A stretch of 10,562 nt of DNA from JAXDLH01 sp034666705. Its GTDB lineage: Bacteria; Chloroflexota; UBA6077; SHYK01. Both the position numbers and the translations under genes were made by a program. The stretch lies in assembly GCA_034666705.1 (NCBI GenBank), contig JAXDLH010000334.1, forward strand, positions 1 to 10,562. The letters are read 5' to 3'. Below, one piece after another: positions 1-4,699 of this stretch; the first letter of the stretch is position 1, and every line of letters begins with the position of its first letter. The notes under the pieces were generated by a model that was given only the letters and a program-made list of their open reading frames with translations, was not told the DNA's origin and did not search any database.

Positions 1-983
1 ACACGATCATGGCCGCGAGCAGCGGCAAACACGTGGTCGTCGAAAAGCCGATGGCGCTGAATATCGAGCAAGCCGAGCAGATGGTCGAGGCGGCCGAGAA
101 GCACGGGGTGCGGCTGCTCGCCGGCCACACCCGCAGCTACACCGTGCCACTGCGGGCGATGCGCAAGGTCGTCACCTCGGGGCGGCTCGGCAAGCTGTGT
201 GCGATCAATATCTGGGCCTACTCGGACTGGATGCTGCGCCCGCGCACTGCCGATGAGCTGGACGTGACCCAGGGTGGCGGCGTGCCGTACCGGCAGGGCC
301 CGCACCAAATTGACACGGTGCGCGTGATCGGCGGCGGTATGCTCAAGAGCGTGCGCGGCATGACAGGCCAGTGGATGCCGGAGCGCTCGATTCCCGGCTA
401 CTACAGCGCATACATGGAGTTCGCCGACGGCACCCCCGCCTCGATCGTCCACAACGGCTACGGCTACTTCGTCGGTGCGGAGCTGGTACCGTGGGGCTCT
501 ACGAGCCAGTGGTACAGCTACGAAGAGCGCGCCGACGTGCGCAAGCAGATGCGCGCCGGCACCCGCAACGAGGCGCAGGCGAAGCAGGATATGCGGATCG
601 GCGGGCCGGGCCAGCACTATACGGGCGCGATGTACCAGCGGAAGGCGTGGGCGCCGGAGGACCTTGGCTTCATCGTCGTCTCATGCGAGCGCGGCGACAT
701 TCGCCACTCGAAGTACGGCATCGCCGTCTACGACGACGATGGCATCCACGATCTCGAGTTGGAGCCGGAGAACGCGGGCGTGCGCCGGGGGGAGCTCGAG
801 GAGCTCTACGACGCGGTGGTCCTGAACAAGCCGGTCTACCACGACGGCCGTTGGGGCATGGCCACCCTGGAAGTGTGCCTGGCGATCATGCAGTCCGCGC
901 ACGAGCACCGCGAGATCGAGCTGACCCACCAGGCCGCCCTCCCGCCCGATTACGACGCGGACCTGCAGATCCCCGACTGGTAG
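1..983 (+). CDS. Gfo/Idh/MocA family oxidoreductase, 5'-truncated by window edge
   Basis: This is the C-terminal part of an NAD(P)-dependent dehydrogenase of the Gfo/Idh/MocA family. The frame is open from the window edge: the codons before the ATG at 9 read Thr-Ile, which continues the usual run into the 'GKHVVVEKPMA' block. The true start and the Rossmann GxGxxG nucleotide motif therefore lie upstream. The EKP lysine (codon 45-60 region) is the family's conserved active-site lysine. The later 'GGGVPYRQGPHQIDTVR' block carries the family's conserved histidine and aspartate. The substrate-domain sequence, including 'ERSIPGYYSAYMEFADGTPA', recalls the phthalate 4,5-cis-dihydrodiol dehydrogenase-like branch, but the substrate cannot be fixed from this. 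About 326 residues are visible and the reading frame is intact to a TAG stop at 981-983. No operon partner is visible downstream, where a repeat island begins. Confidence 0.88.
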   Translation, partial: TIMAASSGKHVVVEKPMALNIEQAEQMVEAAEKHGVRLLAGHTRSYTVPLRAMRKVVTSGRLGKLCAINIWAYSDWMLRPRTADELDVTQGGGVPYRQGPHQIDTVRVIGGGMLKSVRGMTGQWMPERSIPGYYSAYMEFADGTPASIVHNGYGYFVGAELVPWGSTSQWYSYEERADVRKQMRAGTRNEAQAKQDMRIGGPGQHYTGAMYQRKAWAPEDLGFIVVSCERGDIRHSKYGIAVYDDDGIHDLELEPENAGVRRGELEELYDAVVLNKPVYHDGRWGMATLEVCLAIMQSAHEHREIELTHQAALPPDYDADLQIPDW

Positions 984-984
984 G

Positions 985-1075
985 GACAATGGGGGAATCG
1001 GGCTTCCCATCTCGTTACTCGTGCGGTGTATGGGGCAAGGAATCCCCTATTGGTAAAGACAATTGGGAATCGGGC
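985..1075 (+). repeat. Pair of short imperfect direct repeats after the dehydrogenase
   Basis: The block GACAATGGGGGAATCGGGC at 985-1003 recurs as GACAATTGGGAATCGGGC at 1058-1075, differing by an indel and a substitution. Between them, GGAATCCCCTATTGG (1039-1053) resembles the same block inverted. The pair sits directly after the dehydrogenase stop codon, at the left edge of the repeat island. It may be debris of a mobile repeat or the target-site remains of an insertion. The relation to the hairpin repeats further in is not established. Confidence 0.45.
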
Positions 1076-1084
1076 GGCCCGCCC
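1072..1084 (+). other. GC-rich perfect palindrome, possible weak transcription stop
   Basis: GGGCGG (1072-1077) and CCGCCC (1079-1084) form a perfect palindrome around one base. It lies 90 nt after the dehydrogenase stop and is followed by CTCTGTT, not a clean T-run. It could help end dehydrogenase transcription, but it lacks the features of a standard intrinsic terminator. Confidence 0.25.
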
Positions 1085-1088
1085 CTCT

Positions 1089-1122
1089 GTTCACCCCAAG
1101 GCTCTCGAGGGTCCTTCAGGGT
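1089..1122 (+). repeat. Degraded copy of the REP-like hairpin repeat (copy A)
   Basis: Positions 1089-1111 match copy B (1151-1173) at 19 of 23 bases by eye and have the same orientation. The element can still fold: CACCCC/AAGG (from 1092) pairs imperfectly with CCTTC/AGGGTG (to 1122) around a loop containing CTCTCGAGGG. It is the outer left member of a nested set around the GIY-YIG gene. Confidence 0.6.
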
Positions 1123-1147
1123 GTAGGTTGTTCGTGGGCCCCACTCC

Positions 1148-1175
1148 TCCGTTCGCCCTGAGGCTCTCGAAGGGC
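1148..1175 (+). repeat. REP-like hairpin repeat, left arm of a 28-bp perfect inverted repeat (copy B)
   Basis: These 28 bases are the exact reverse complement of 1560-1587 on the other side of the GIY-YIG gene. The element starts with a foot, TCCGTTC, and continues into an imperfect palindrome (GCCCTGAG, GCT, CTC-GA-AGGGC). This gives an 8-bp stem with a 2-nt bulge and a 3-nt loop. Foot plus bulged hairpin is the plan of REP elements. The core resembles a widespread bacterial repeat that is often mistranslated as 'FDKLRANG' or 'PFALSLSKG' in annotated proteins; this identification is from memory. It ends 37 nt before the GIY-YIG start. Confidence 0.9.
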
Positions 1176-1212
1176 CAGGCGTGCTCGCGGGCGCAACGTG
1201 GAGGACAGGTAC

Positions 1213-1506
1213 GTGAGTTTCTACGTCTATATGCTCCGCTGTTCGGACGGGTCCTATTACACTGGGCACACGGAAGATCTCGAGCGTCGCTTGGCGCAAC
1301 ACAATGCAGGCGCGATCAAGGGTTACACGTCCAGTCGACTACCGGTGGATCTGCTGTGGTGTGAGGTTGCACCTACACGCTTCGAGGCCCTCGCTCGCGA
1401 GCGCCAGGTCAAGGGATGGTCTCGAAGAAAGAAAGAGGCTCTCATTGGTGGTGATTGGGAAGAAGTCGTTGCGCTAGCTCACGTGCGACGCTCATCCCAA
1501 CTTTAG
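1213..1506 (+). CDS. Small GIY-YIG endonuclease (YhbQ/UPF0213-like)
   Basis: This encodes a single-domain GIY-YIG nuclease of 97 residues, a metal-dependent DNA-cleavage fold. The sequence shows YVY (residues 4-6, the GIY position), YTG (16-18, the YIG position), helix arginines in 'LERRLAQHN' (23-31), and 'ARERQVKGWSRRKKEALI', whose Glu63 matches the metal-binding glutamate. No extra DNA-binding domain follows. I chose the GTG at 1213 because GGAGG at 1200-1204 sits 8 nt upstream. The GTG at 1198 would lie upstream of that site and add five residues before the conserved 'FYVYMLRC' start. Perfect inverted hairpin repeats lie 37 nt upstream and 53 nt downstream. By hand count 171 of 300 bases at 1201-1500 are G/C (57%), against 203 of 300 (68%) at 421-720 in the preceding gene, consistent with transfer. 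The cellular role of such lone nucleases is unclear; repair or repeat mobilisation are both possible. Confidence 0.88.
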   Translation: MSFYVYMLRCSDGSYYTGHTEDLERRLAQHNAGAIKGYTSSRLPVDLLWCEVAPTRFEALARERQVKGWSRRKKEALIGGDWEEVVALAHVRRSSQL

Positions 1507-1559
1507 GTTTTCGACTCTCCGGGCCAGCACCCTATGCGACGACTTGGTACCCCCCTCTC

Positions 1560-1587
1560 GCCCTTCGAGAGCCTCAGGGCGAACGGA
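1560..1587 (-). repeat. REP-like hairpin repeat, right arm of a 28-bp perfect inverted repeat (copy C)
   Basis: This is the exact reverse complement of 1148-1175. Read on the minus strand it has the same foot (TCCGTTC) followed by the bulged hairpin. It begins 53 nt after the GIY-YIG stop codon. TCAGGGCG inside it (1574-1581) can also pair with CGCCCTGA at 1605-1612, giving a second possible hairpin downstream of the nuclease gene that might act in transcript ending or stability. Confidence 0.9.
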
Positions 1588-1624
1588 TGAGTAGAGCTCG
1601 CCTACGCCCTGACGAACCCGGCAA

Positions 1625-1667
1625 CGGTGACGGTCGCCTCGGGCAGCGGTTACGGTCGCCTCGGGCA
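1625..1667 (+). repeat. Two-copy tandem repeat, 21 bp with 22-bp period
   Basis: Positions 1625-1645 and 1647-1667 match at 20 of 21 bases. The shared core ACGGTCGCCTCGGGCA occurs at 1630-1645 and 1652-1667, and the units are separated by one base. The second unit runs directly into the partial hairpin repeat at 1668. It suggests local slippage or duplication at the right edge of the repeat island, beside the leuS 3' end. Confidence 0.8.
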
Positions 1668-1682
1668 CTCAGGGCGAACGGA
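1668..1682 (-). repeat. Partial REP-like repeat (copy D)
   Basis: CTCAGGGCGAACGGA is identical to the last 15 bases of copy C (1573-1587) and has the same orientation. The other hairpin half is replaced by the tandem-repeat sequence, although CGCC/GGCG could still pair across 1657-1676. It lies 20 nt beyond the leuS stop, so a hairpin here could affect the 3' end of the leuS mRNA. It is the outer right member of the nested set. Confidence 0.65.
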
Positions 1683-1702
1683 GGGGGAGGGGTGCGGCCC
1701 GC

Positions 1703-4138
1703 TTACACCACGACGTTGACGAGCTTGCTGGGGACGTAGATCACCTGTCGCGGGTCGTTGCCGTTGAGCTGCGCCTGAACCTTGGGGTTCTCGAGCGCCA
1801 ACTGCCGGGCCTCCGCTTCGGTGATGCCCGCCTCCACCTCCACCTTGTCGCGCACCTTGCTGTTCACCTGGATGATCAGCATCACCGTCGGGTCTTGCGT
1901 CATCGCCTCGTCGTACGTCGGCCAGTGCTGCAAGTGGACGCTGTCACGATGGCCCAGGCGGTGCCATAGCTCTTCGGCGAAGTGCGGCGCACTCGGCGCG
2001 ATCAGCAGTACCAACGCCTCGCTCACCTCGCGCCACGCCTCTGCGGAGACCTGACCCCGCAGCTTCTGCAGGTTGTTCGTCGCCTCCATGAGGCCGGACA
2101 GCATCGTATTGAAGCTGAAGCGCTCGATGCGCTCGGTGACGTTCTTGATCGTCTTGTGCATCAGGCGGCGCGCCGGCTCGTCGCCGCGGCCACCTCGCGC
2201 CGGCGCCCCATCGCCGGCGCCATCCAGCACGAGCGCCCAGAAGCGGTGCATGAAGCTCTCGACGCCGCTGATCCCCTGCGGGTTCCACGGCCCACCCGAG
2301 TCCCACGGCCCAATGAACATCAGGTAGCAGCGGACGACATCGGCGCCCTTAGTCTGCACGTAGTCATCCGGATTCACCACGTTGCCGCGCGATTTCGACA
2401 TCCGGCTGCCATCCGGCCCGAGGATGATGCCCTGGTTGAAGAGCCGCTTGAACGGCTCGCCGAACTGCACCAGCCCCAGGTCGCGCAGCGCTTTGACGAA
2501 GAAGCGCGAGTAGAGCAGATGCATGACCGCGTGCTCGACGCCCCCCATGTACTGATCGACCGGCATCCAGTACTCGACCGCCGCCGGGTCGAACGGCGCG
2601 CCGTCGACGTGGGGATTGCAGTAGCGCAGCATGTACCACGAGGAGTCCACGAACGTATCCATCGTGTCCGTCTCGCGCTTTGCCGGCTTGCCACACACGG
2701 GGCAGGTGGTATTCACGAACGCCTCATGATAGGTCAGCGGACTCTGGCCGGTCGGGCGGAACTCCGCGTCCTCCGGCAGCAGCACCGGCAGGTCGCGCTC
2801 TGGTATGGGCACGATGCCGTGCTCGTCGCAGTACACCACCGGAATCGGCGTGCCCCAGTATCGCTGACGGGAGATCAGCCAATCGCGGATACGGTAGTTC
2901 ACCTTGCGTCCGCCGACGCCACGCTCCTCGAACCAGTCGGCAACTAACTCCTTGCCGACCTCCGACTCGCGGCCATTGAACTGCTCCGAGTTCACCATGA
3001 TCCCTGGCGCGACGTACGCCTCAGTCATGGGGCCCTCGCGCCCTTCCGGCGGGCGGATCACCTCGCGGATTGGCAGCCCGAACTTCTGGGCGAACTCGAA
3101 GTCGCGCTCGTCGTGCGCCGGCACCGCCATGATTGCCCCGGTGCCGTAGGAGCCCAGCACGTAGTCCGCGATCCAGATCGGCACCCGCTCGCCGTTCGCC
3201 GGATTCACGGCCTCGGTGCCCAGGAACACCCCCGTCTTCTCGCGCTCGGTCGAGAGCCGCTCGATCTCCGAGGCGCGCCGGGTCTGCTCCTGGTACTCGC
3301 GCACCTCTTGCACCTGCTCGGCCGCCACGAGCTCGTCCACCAACGGATGCTCCGGCGCCAGCACCACGTAGGTCATGCCGAACACGGTGTCCACGCGGGT
3401 GGTGAACACGGGAATCTCCAGCCCCTCGCGATCCGCCACGGGCAGCCGAAACTCCGTGCCGTAGCTCTTGCCGATCCAGTTGCGTTGCATCGTCTTGACC
3501 CGCTCGGGCCAGTCGATCTCGTCCATCTGCAGCAGTTCGTCCGCATACTTCGTAATGCGGAAGAACCACTGCTCCAGATCGCGGCGCGTCACCACCGTCT
3601 CGCATCGCTCGCAGCGACCGTCGACGACTTGCTCGTTGGCCAGGACCGTCTGGCAATGGGGGCACCAATTCGCGGGCGCCTTCGCGCGGTAGGCCAGGCC
3701 ATTTTCGAGGAGCTTGAGGAAGAGCCACTGGTTCCACTGGTAGTACTCGGGGAGGCAGGTAGCGATCTCGCGGCTCCAGTCGAACATGGCGCCGATCGTG
3801 CGTAGCTGCCCTTCCATGCGCTGGATATTGTTCATCGTCCAGGTGTGCGGGTGGATGCCCCGGTTGATCGCCGCCTCCTCGGCGGGGAGCCCGAAGGCGT
3901 CGAAGCCGATCGGCTCGAGCACGTTGAAGCCACGCATCCGCTTGTAGCGCGCGTGCGTATCGGCGGGGCTGTAGTTGTACCAGTGGCCGATGTGGAGATC
4001 GCCGGAGGTGTACGGGAACATCACGAGCGCGTAGTACTTCGGCTGGTCGGGGCGCTCCTGCACGCGGTACAGGTCGGAACTCGCCCATATCTCCTGCCAT
4101 CGCTGCTCGATCTCCCGCGGGTTGTACTTATCGGCCAT
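1703..4138 (-). CDS. leuS: Leucyl-tRNA synthetase
   Basis: This is a class I aminoacyl-tRNA synthetase that charges tRNA-Leu with leucine, acting in the cytoplasm. The 811-residue protein has the bacterial layout. HIGH is intact (49-52, in 'GDLHIGHWYNY'). A zinc ribbon has C159, C162, C176 and C179. The CP1 editing domain contains 'TTRVDTVFGMTY' and 'GTGAIMAVPAHDERD', which hold residues known for hydrolysing mischarged tRNA. 'QYMGGVEHAVMHLLY' belongs to the catalytic core. The KMSKS loop reads RMSKS (579-583), so its first lysine is arginine while the catalytic second lysine (582) is present. An anticodon-binding helical domain and short C-terminal domain follow. It is slightly shorter than the E. 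coli enzyme (860). The ATG at 4138 is preceded by GGAGGG (4143-4148 on the opposite strand), and the start 'MADKYNPREIEQRWQEIW' is typical of the family. A hairpin-rich leader lies upstream. Confidence 0.97.
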   Translation of the reverse strand: MADKYNPREIEQRWQEIWASSDLYRVQERPDQPKYYALVMFPYTSGDLHIGHWYNYSPADTHARYKRMRGFNVLEPIGFDAFGLPAEEAAINRGIHPHTWTMNNIQRMEGQLRTIGAMFDWSREIATCLPEYYQWNQWLFLKLLENGLAYRAKAPANWCPHCQTVLANEQVVDGRCERCETVVTRRDLEQWFFRITKYADELLQMDEIDWPERVKTMQRNWIGKSYGTEFRLPVADREGLEIPVFTTRVDTVFGMTYVVLAPEHPLVDELVAAEQVQEVREYQEQTRRASEIERLSTEREKTGVFLGTEAVNPANGERVPIWIADYVLGSYGTGAIMAVPAHDERDFEFAQKFGLPIREVIRPPEGREGPMTEAYVAPGIMVNSEQFNGRESEVGKELVADWFEERGVGGRKVNYRIRDWLISRQRYWGTPIPVVYCDEHGIVPIPERDLPVLLPEDAEFRPTGQSPLTYHEAFVNTTCPVCGKPAKRETDTMDTFVDSSWYMLRYCNPHVDGAPFDPAAVEYWMPVDQYMGGVEHAVMHLLYSRFFVKALRDLGLVQFGEPFKRLFNQGIILGPDGSRMSKSRGNVVNPDDYVQTKGADVVRCYLMFIGPWDSGGPWNPQGISGVESFMHRFWALVLDGAGDGAPARGGRGDEPARRLMHKTIKNVTERIERFSFNTMLSGLMEATNNLQKLRGQVSAEAWREVSEALVLLIAPSAPHFAEELWHRLGHRDSVHLQHWPTYDEAMTQDPTVMLIIQVNSKVRDKVEVEAGITEAEARQLALENPKVQAQLNGNDPRQVIYVPSKLVNVVV

Positions 4139-4161
4139 CTATCCCTCCGCAAGCGATGCGC

Positions 4162-4223
4162 GCCGCCAAAAACGGCGGCCAGCCCTTGGACCAATCCCTA
4201 TCGGGCCCGCCCTGCCAGGCGGC
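4162..4223 (-). promoter_or_regulatory. Hairpin-rich leader upstream of leuS
   Basis: Reading the leuS strand, four GC-rich arms occur in order: GCCGCC (4223-4218), GGGCGGGC (4212-4205), GCCGCC (4179-4174) and GGCGGC (4167-4162). The first two can form one stem, and the last two another with loop GTTTTT. The arms are interchangeable, so alternative pairings such as arm 2 with arm 3 are possible. The ribosome site GGAGGG follows at 4148-4143. There is no T-run after the last stem, so this is not an intrinsic terminator. It could influence translation or simply be GC-rich structure. No clear T-box motif set is visible. Confidence 0.35.
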
Positions 4224-4246
4224 ATCCCACCATGCGCCGAGTACGC

Positions 4247-4276
4247 AAAAAACGCGCGCAGCCCACGCCGCGCGCG
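4247..4276 (-). terminator. Rho-independent terminator after tRNA-Ala
   Basis: On the minus strand a 7-bp stem CGCGCGC (4276-4270) / GCGCGCG (4259-4253) with a 10-nt loop is followed directly by six T residues (4252-4247). It lies 30 nt beyond the tRNA 3' end and 108 nt before leuS, so it should end the tRNA transcript and separate it from leuS. Confidence 0.72.
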
Positions 4277-4305
4277 CTCATTCGTCGTGCCTATGGATCG
4301 GACGG

Positions 4306-4377
4306 TGGACCTGGGGGGAATCGAACCCCCGACCTCTTCCATGCCAAGGAAGCGCGCTCCCGCTGCGCCACAGGCCC
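4306..4377 (-). tRNA. tRNA-Ala (anticodon GGC)
   Basis: The 72-nt minus-strand sequence folds as a full cloverleaf. The acceptor is GGGCCTG/CAGGTCC with discriminator A. The D stem is GCGC/GCGC with a 7-nt loop. The anticodon stem is CTTCC/GGAAG with loop TTGGCAT, giving anticodon GGC. The T stem is GGGGG/CCCCC with loop TTCGATT. The third acceptor pair is G3:U70, the hallmark alanine identity element. The three bases after the discriminator are CCG, so CCA is not encoded and would be added after transcription. It has its own promoter (4412-4441) and terminator (4247-4276). Confidence 0.96.
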
Positions 4378-4411
4378 ATGCGCGGCCGCTCGCCAGCGAC
4401 TGAGCGTTCCG

Positions 4412-4441
4412 ATTGTACCAGACCCCTTCGAGGCCACTCAA
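4412..4441 (-). promoter_or_regulatory. Promoter for tRNA-Ala
   Basis: On the minus strand a -35-like TTGAGT (4441-4436) is followed after 18 nt by a -10 TACAAT (4417-4412), with TG two bases before the -10 hexamer's G-containing context (CTGGTACAAT). Five of six -10 bases match consensus. Transcription would start about 28 nt before the tRNA, which fits a short processed leader. Confidence 0.65.
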
Positions 4442-4525
4442 CGCGTCCCCCAACGCGCGCCGTAGGTGCCCACCGTGTGCTTGAGCTTCGGTTTCGTCGC
4501 GCCAGGTGCTGCGTATGGAGCCGTA

Positions 4526-4558
4526 TTGACAATTATGTCGTGTGAACTTTCACACAAT
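4526..4558 (+). promoter_or_regulatory. Candidate promoter and operator dyad for the signalling operon
   Basis: A perfect -35 hexamer TTGACA is at 4526-4531. A dyad follows: GTGTGAA (4540-4546), CT, TTCACAC (4549-4555), with 7-bp arms and a 2-nt centre. The best -10 candidates are CACAAT (4553-4558, spacing 21, too long) and TTCACA (4549-4554, spacing 17, weak). The -35 plus weak -10 suggests a promoter that needs an activator or is controlled through the dyad, which would overlap the polymerase site. The half-sites TGTGA/TCACA recall Crp-family sites but are 4 nt apart, not the usual 6, so the factor is unknown. Confidence 0.45.
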
Positions 4559-4625
4559 AGGCCAGAGGTTGAGGATGCTTATATGCCACCTGGCCGATGC
4601 CCAAAAGGCGGGCCGGCATCACAAT

Positions 4626-4655
4626 TGCAGCGACGGGGTGAAAGCTCACGTTGCA
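4626..4655 (+). promoter_or_regulatory. Stem-loop in the 5' leader of the histidine kinase
   Basis: TGCAGCG (4626-4632) pairs with CGTTGCA (4649-4655) with one G-U pair. Inside it TGA (4639-4641) pairs with TCA (4646-4648) around an AAGC tetraloop. Just upstream, GATGCC (from 4594) can pair with GGCATC (to 4620). If transcription starts near the dyad, both hairpins lie in a leader of about 140 nt before the ATG at 4700. They do not match a riboswitch consensus I know. Confidence 0.3.
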
Positions 4656-4699
4656 GCAGCCACTCGCAATGGAACGCTCATGATTGGCGACAACAGGCA

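Larger units (their letters stand above)
4378..4699. other. Divergent intergenic region between tRNA-Ala and the histidine kinase
   Basis: This 322-nt gap holds the tRNA-Ala promoter on the minus strand (4412-4441). On the plus strand it holds a -35-like box, a dyad (4526-4558) and a hairpin-rich leader (4562-4699). An open frame in line with the kinase runs back to 4466, but its translation is low-complexity and not kinase-like. I see no further gene. Confidence 0.6.

Noticed and set aside
371..1126. Open frame overlapping the dehydrogenase gene
   Set aside because: It is an Arg/Gly/Ala-rich off-frame reading of the dehydrogenase, with no ribosome site or domain.
1198..1212. GTG start at 1198 for the GIY-YIG gene
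   Set aside because: It overlaps the GGAGG at 1200-1204, which is well placed for the GTG at 1213; the five extra residues are outside the conserved domain.
1148..1587. Conventional insertion sequence with terminal inverted repeats
   Set aside because: There is no DDE, Y1 or serine transposase between the arms, only a small GIY-YIG protein, and I could not identify a target-site duplication.
1089..1682. CRISPR array
   Set aside because: Repeats are few, inverted as well as direct, irregularly spaced and flank a gene; no spacer-repeat periodicity.
1982..2947. Long open frame on the plus strand opposite leuS, and several similar ones up to 4465
   Set aside because: These are antisense shadows of a GC-rich gene; their translations are rich in His/Arg/Ala with no family-like motifs, while the leuS frame is fully conserved.
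4139..4246. T-box riboswitch upstream of leuS
   Set aside because: GGTGGGATGCCGCC is only loosely similar to the T-box antiterminator sequence; no specifier stem and no terminator with a T-run precede leuS after the tRNA.
4541..4554. Classical CRP site
   Set aside because: The TGTGA and TCACA half-sites are separated by 4 nt, not 6, so it is recorded only as an unassigned dyad.
4466..4699. N-terminal extension of the histidine kinase to the ATG-like start at 4466
   Set aside because: The 78 extra residues are low-complexity, contain no recognisable segment, cover the promoter and dyad, and precede a typical membrane-domain start at 4700.
4562..4699. Cyclic-di-GMP or other known riboswitch before the kinase
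   Set aside because: I could not match the conserved core of any riboswitch class I know; only generic hairpins are visible.
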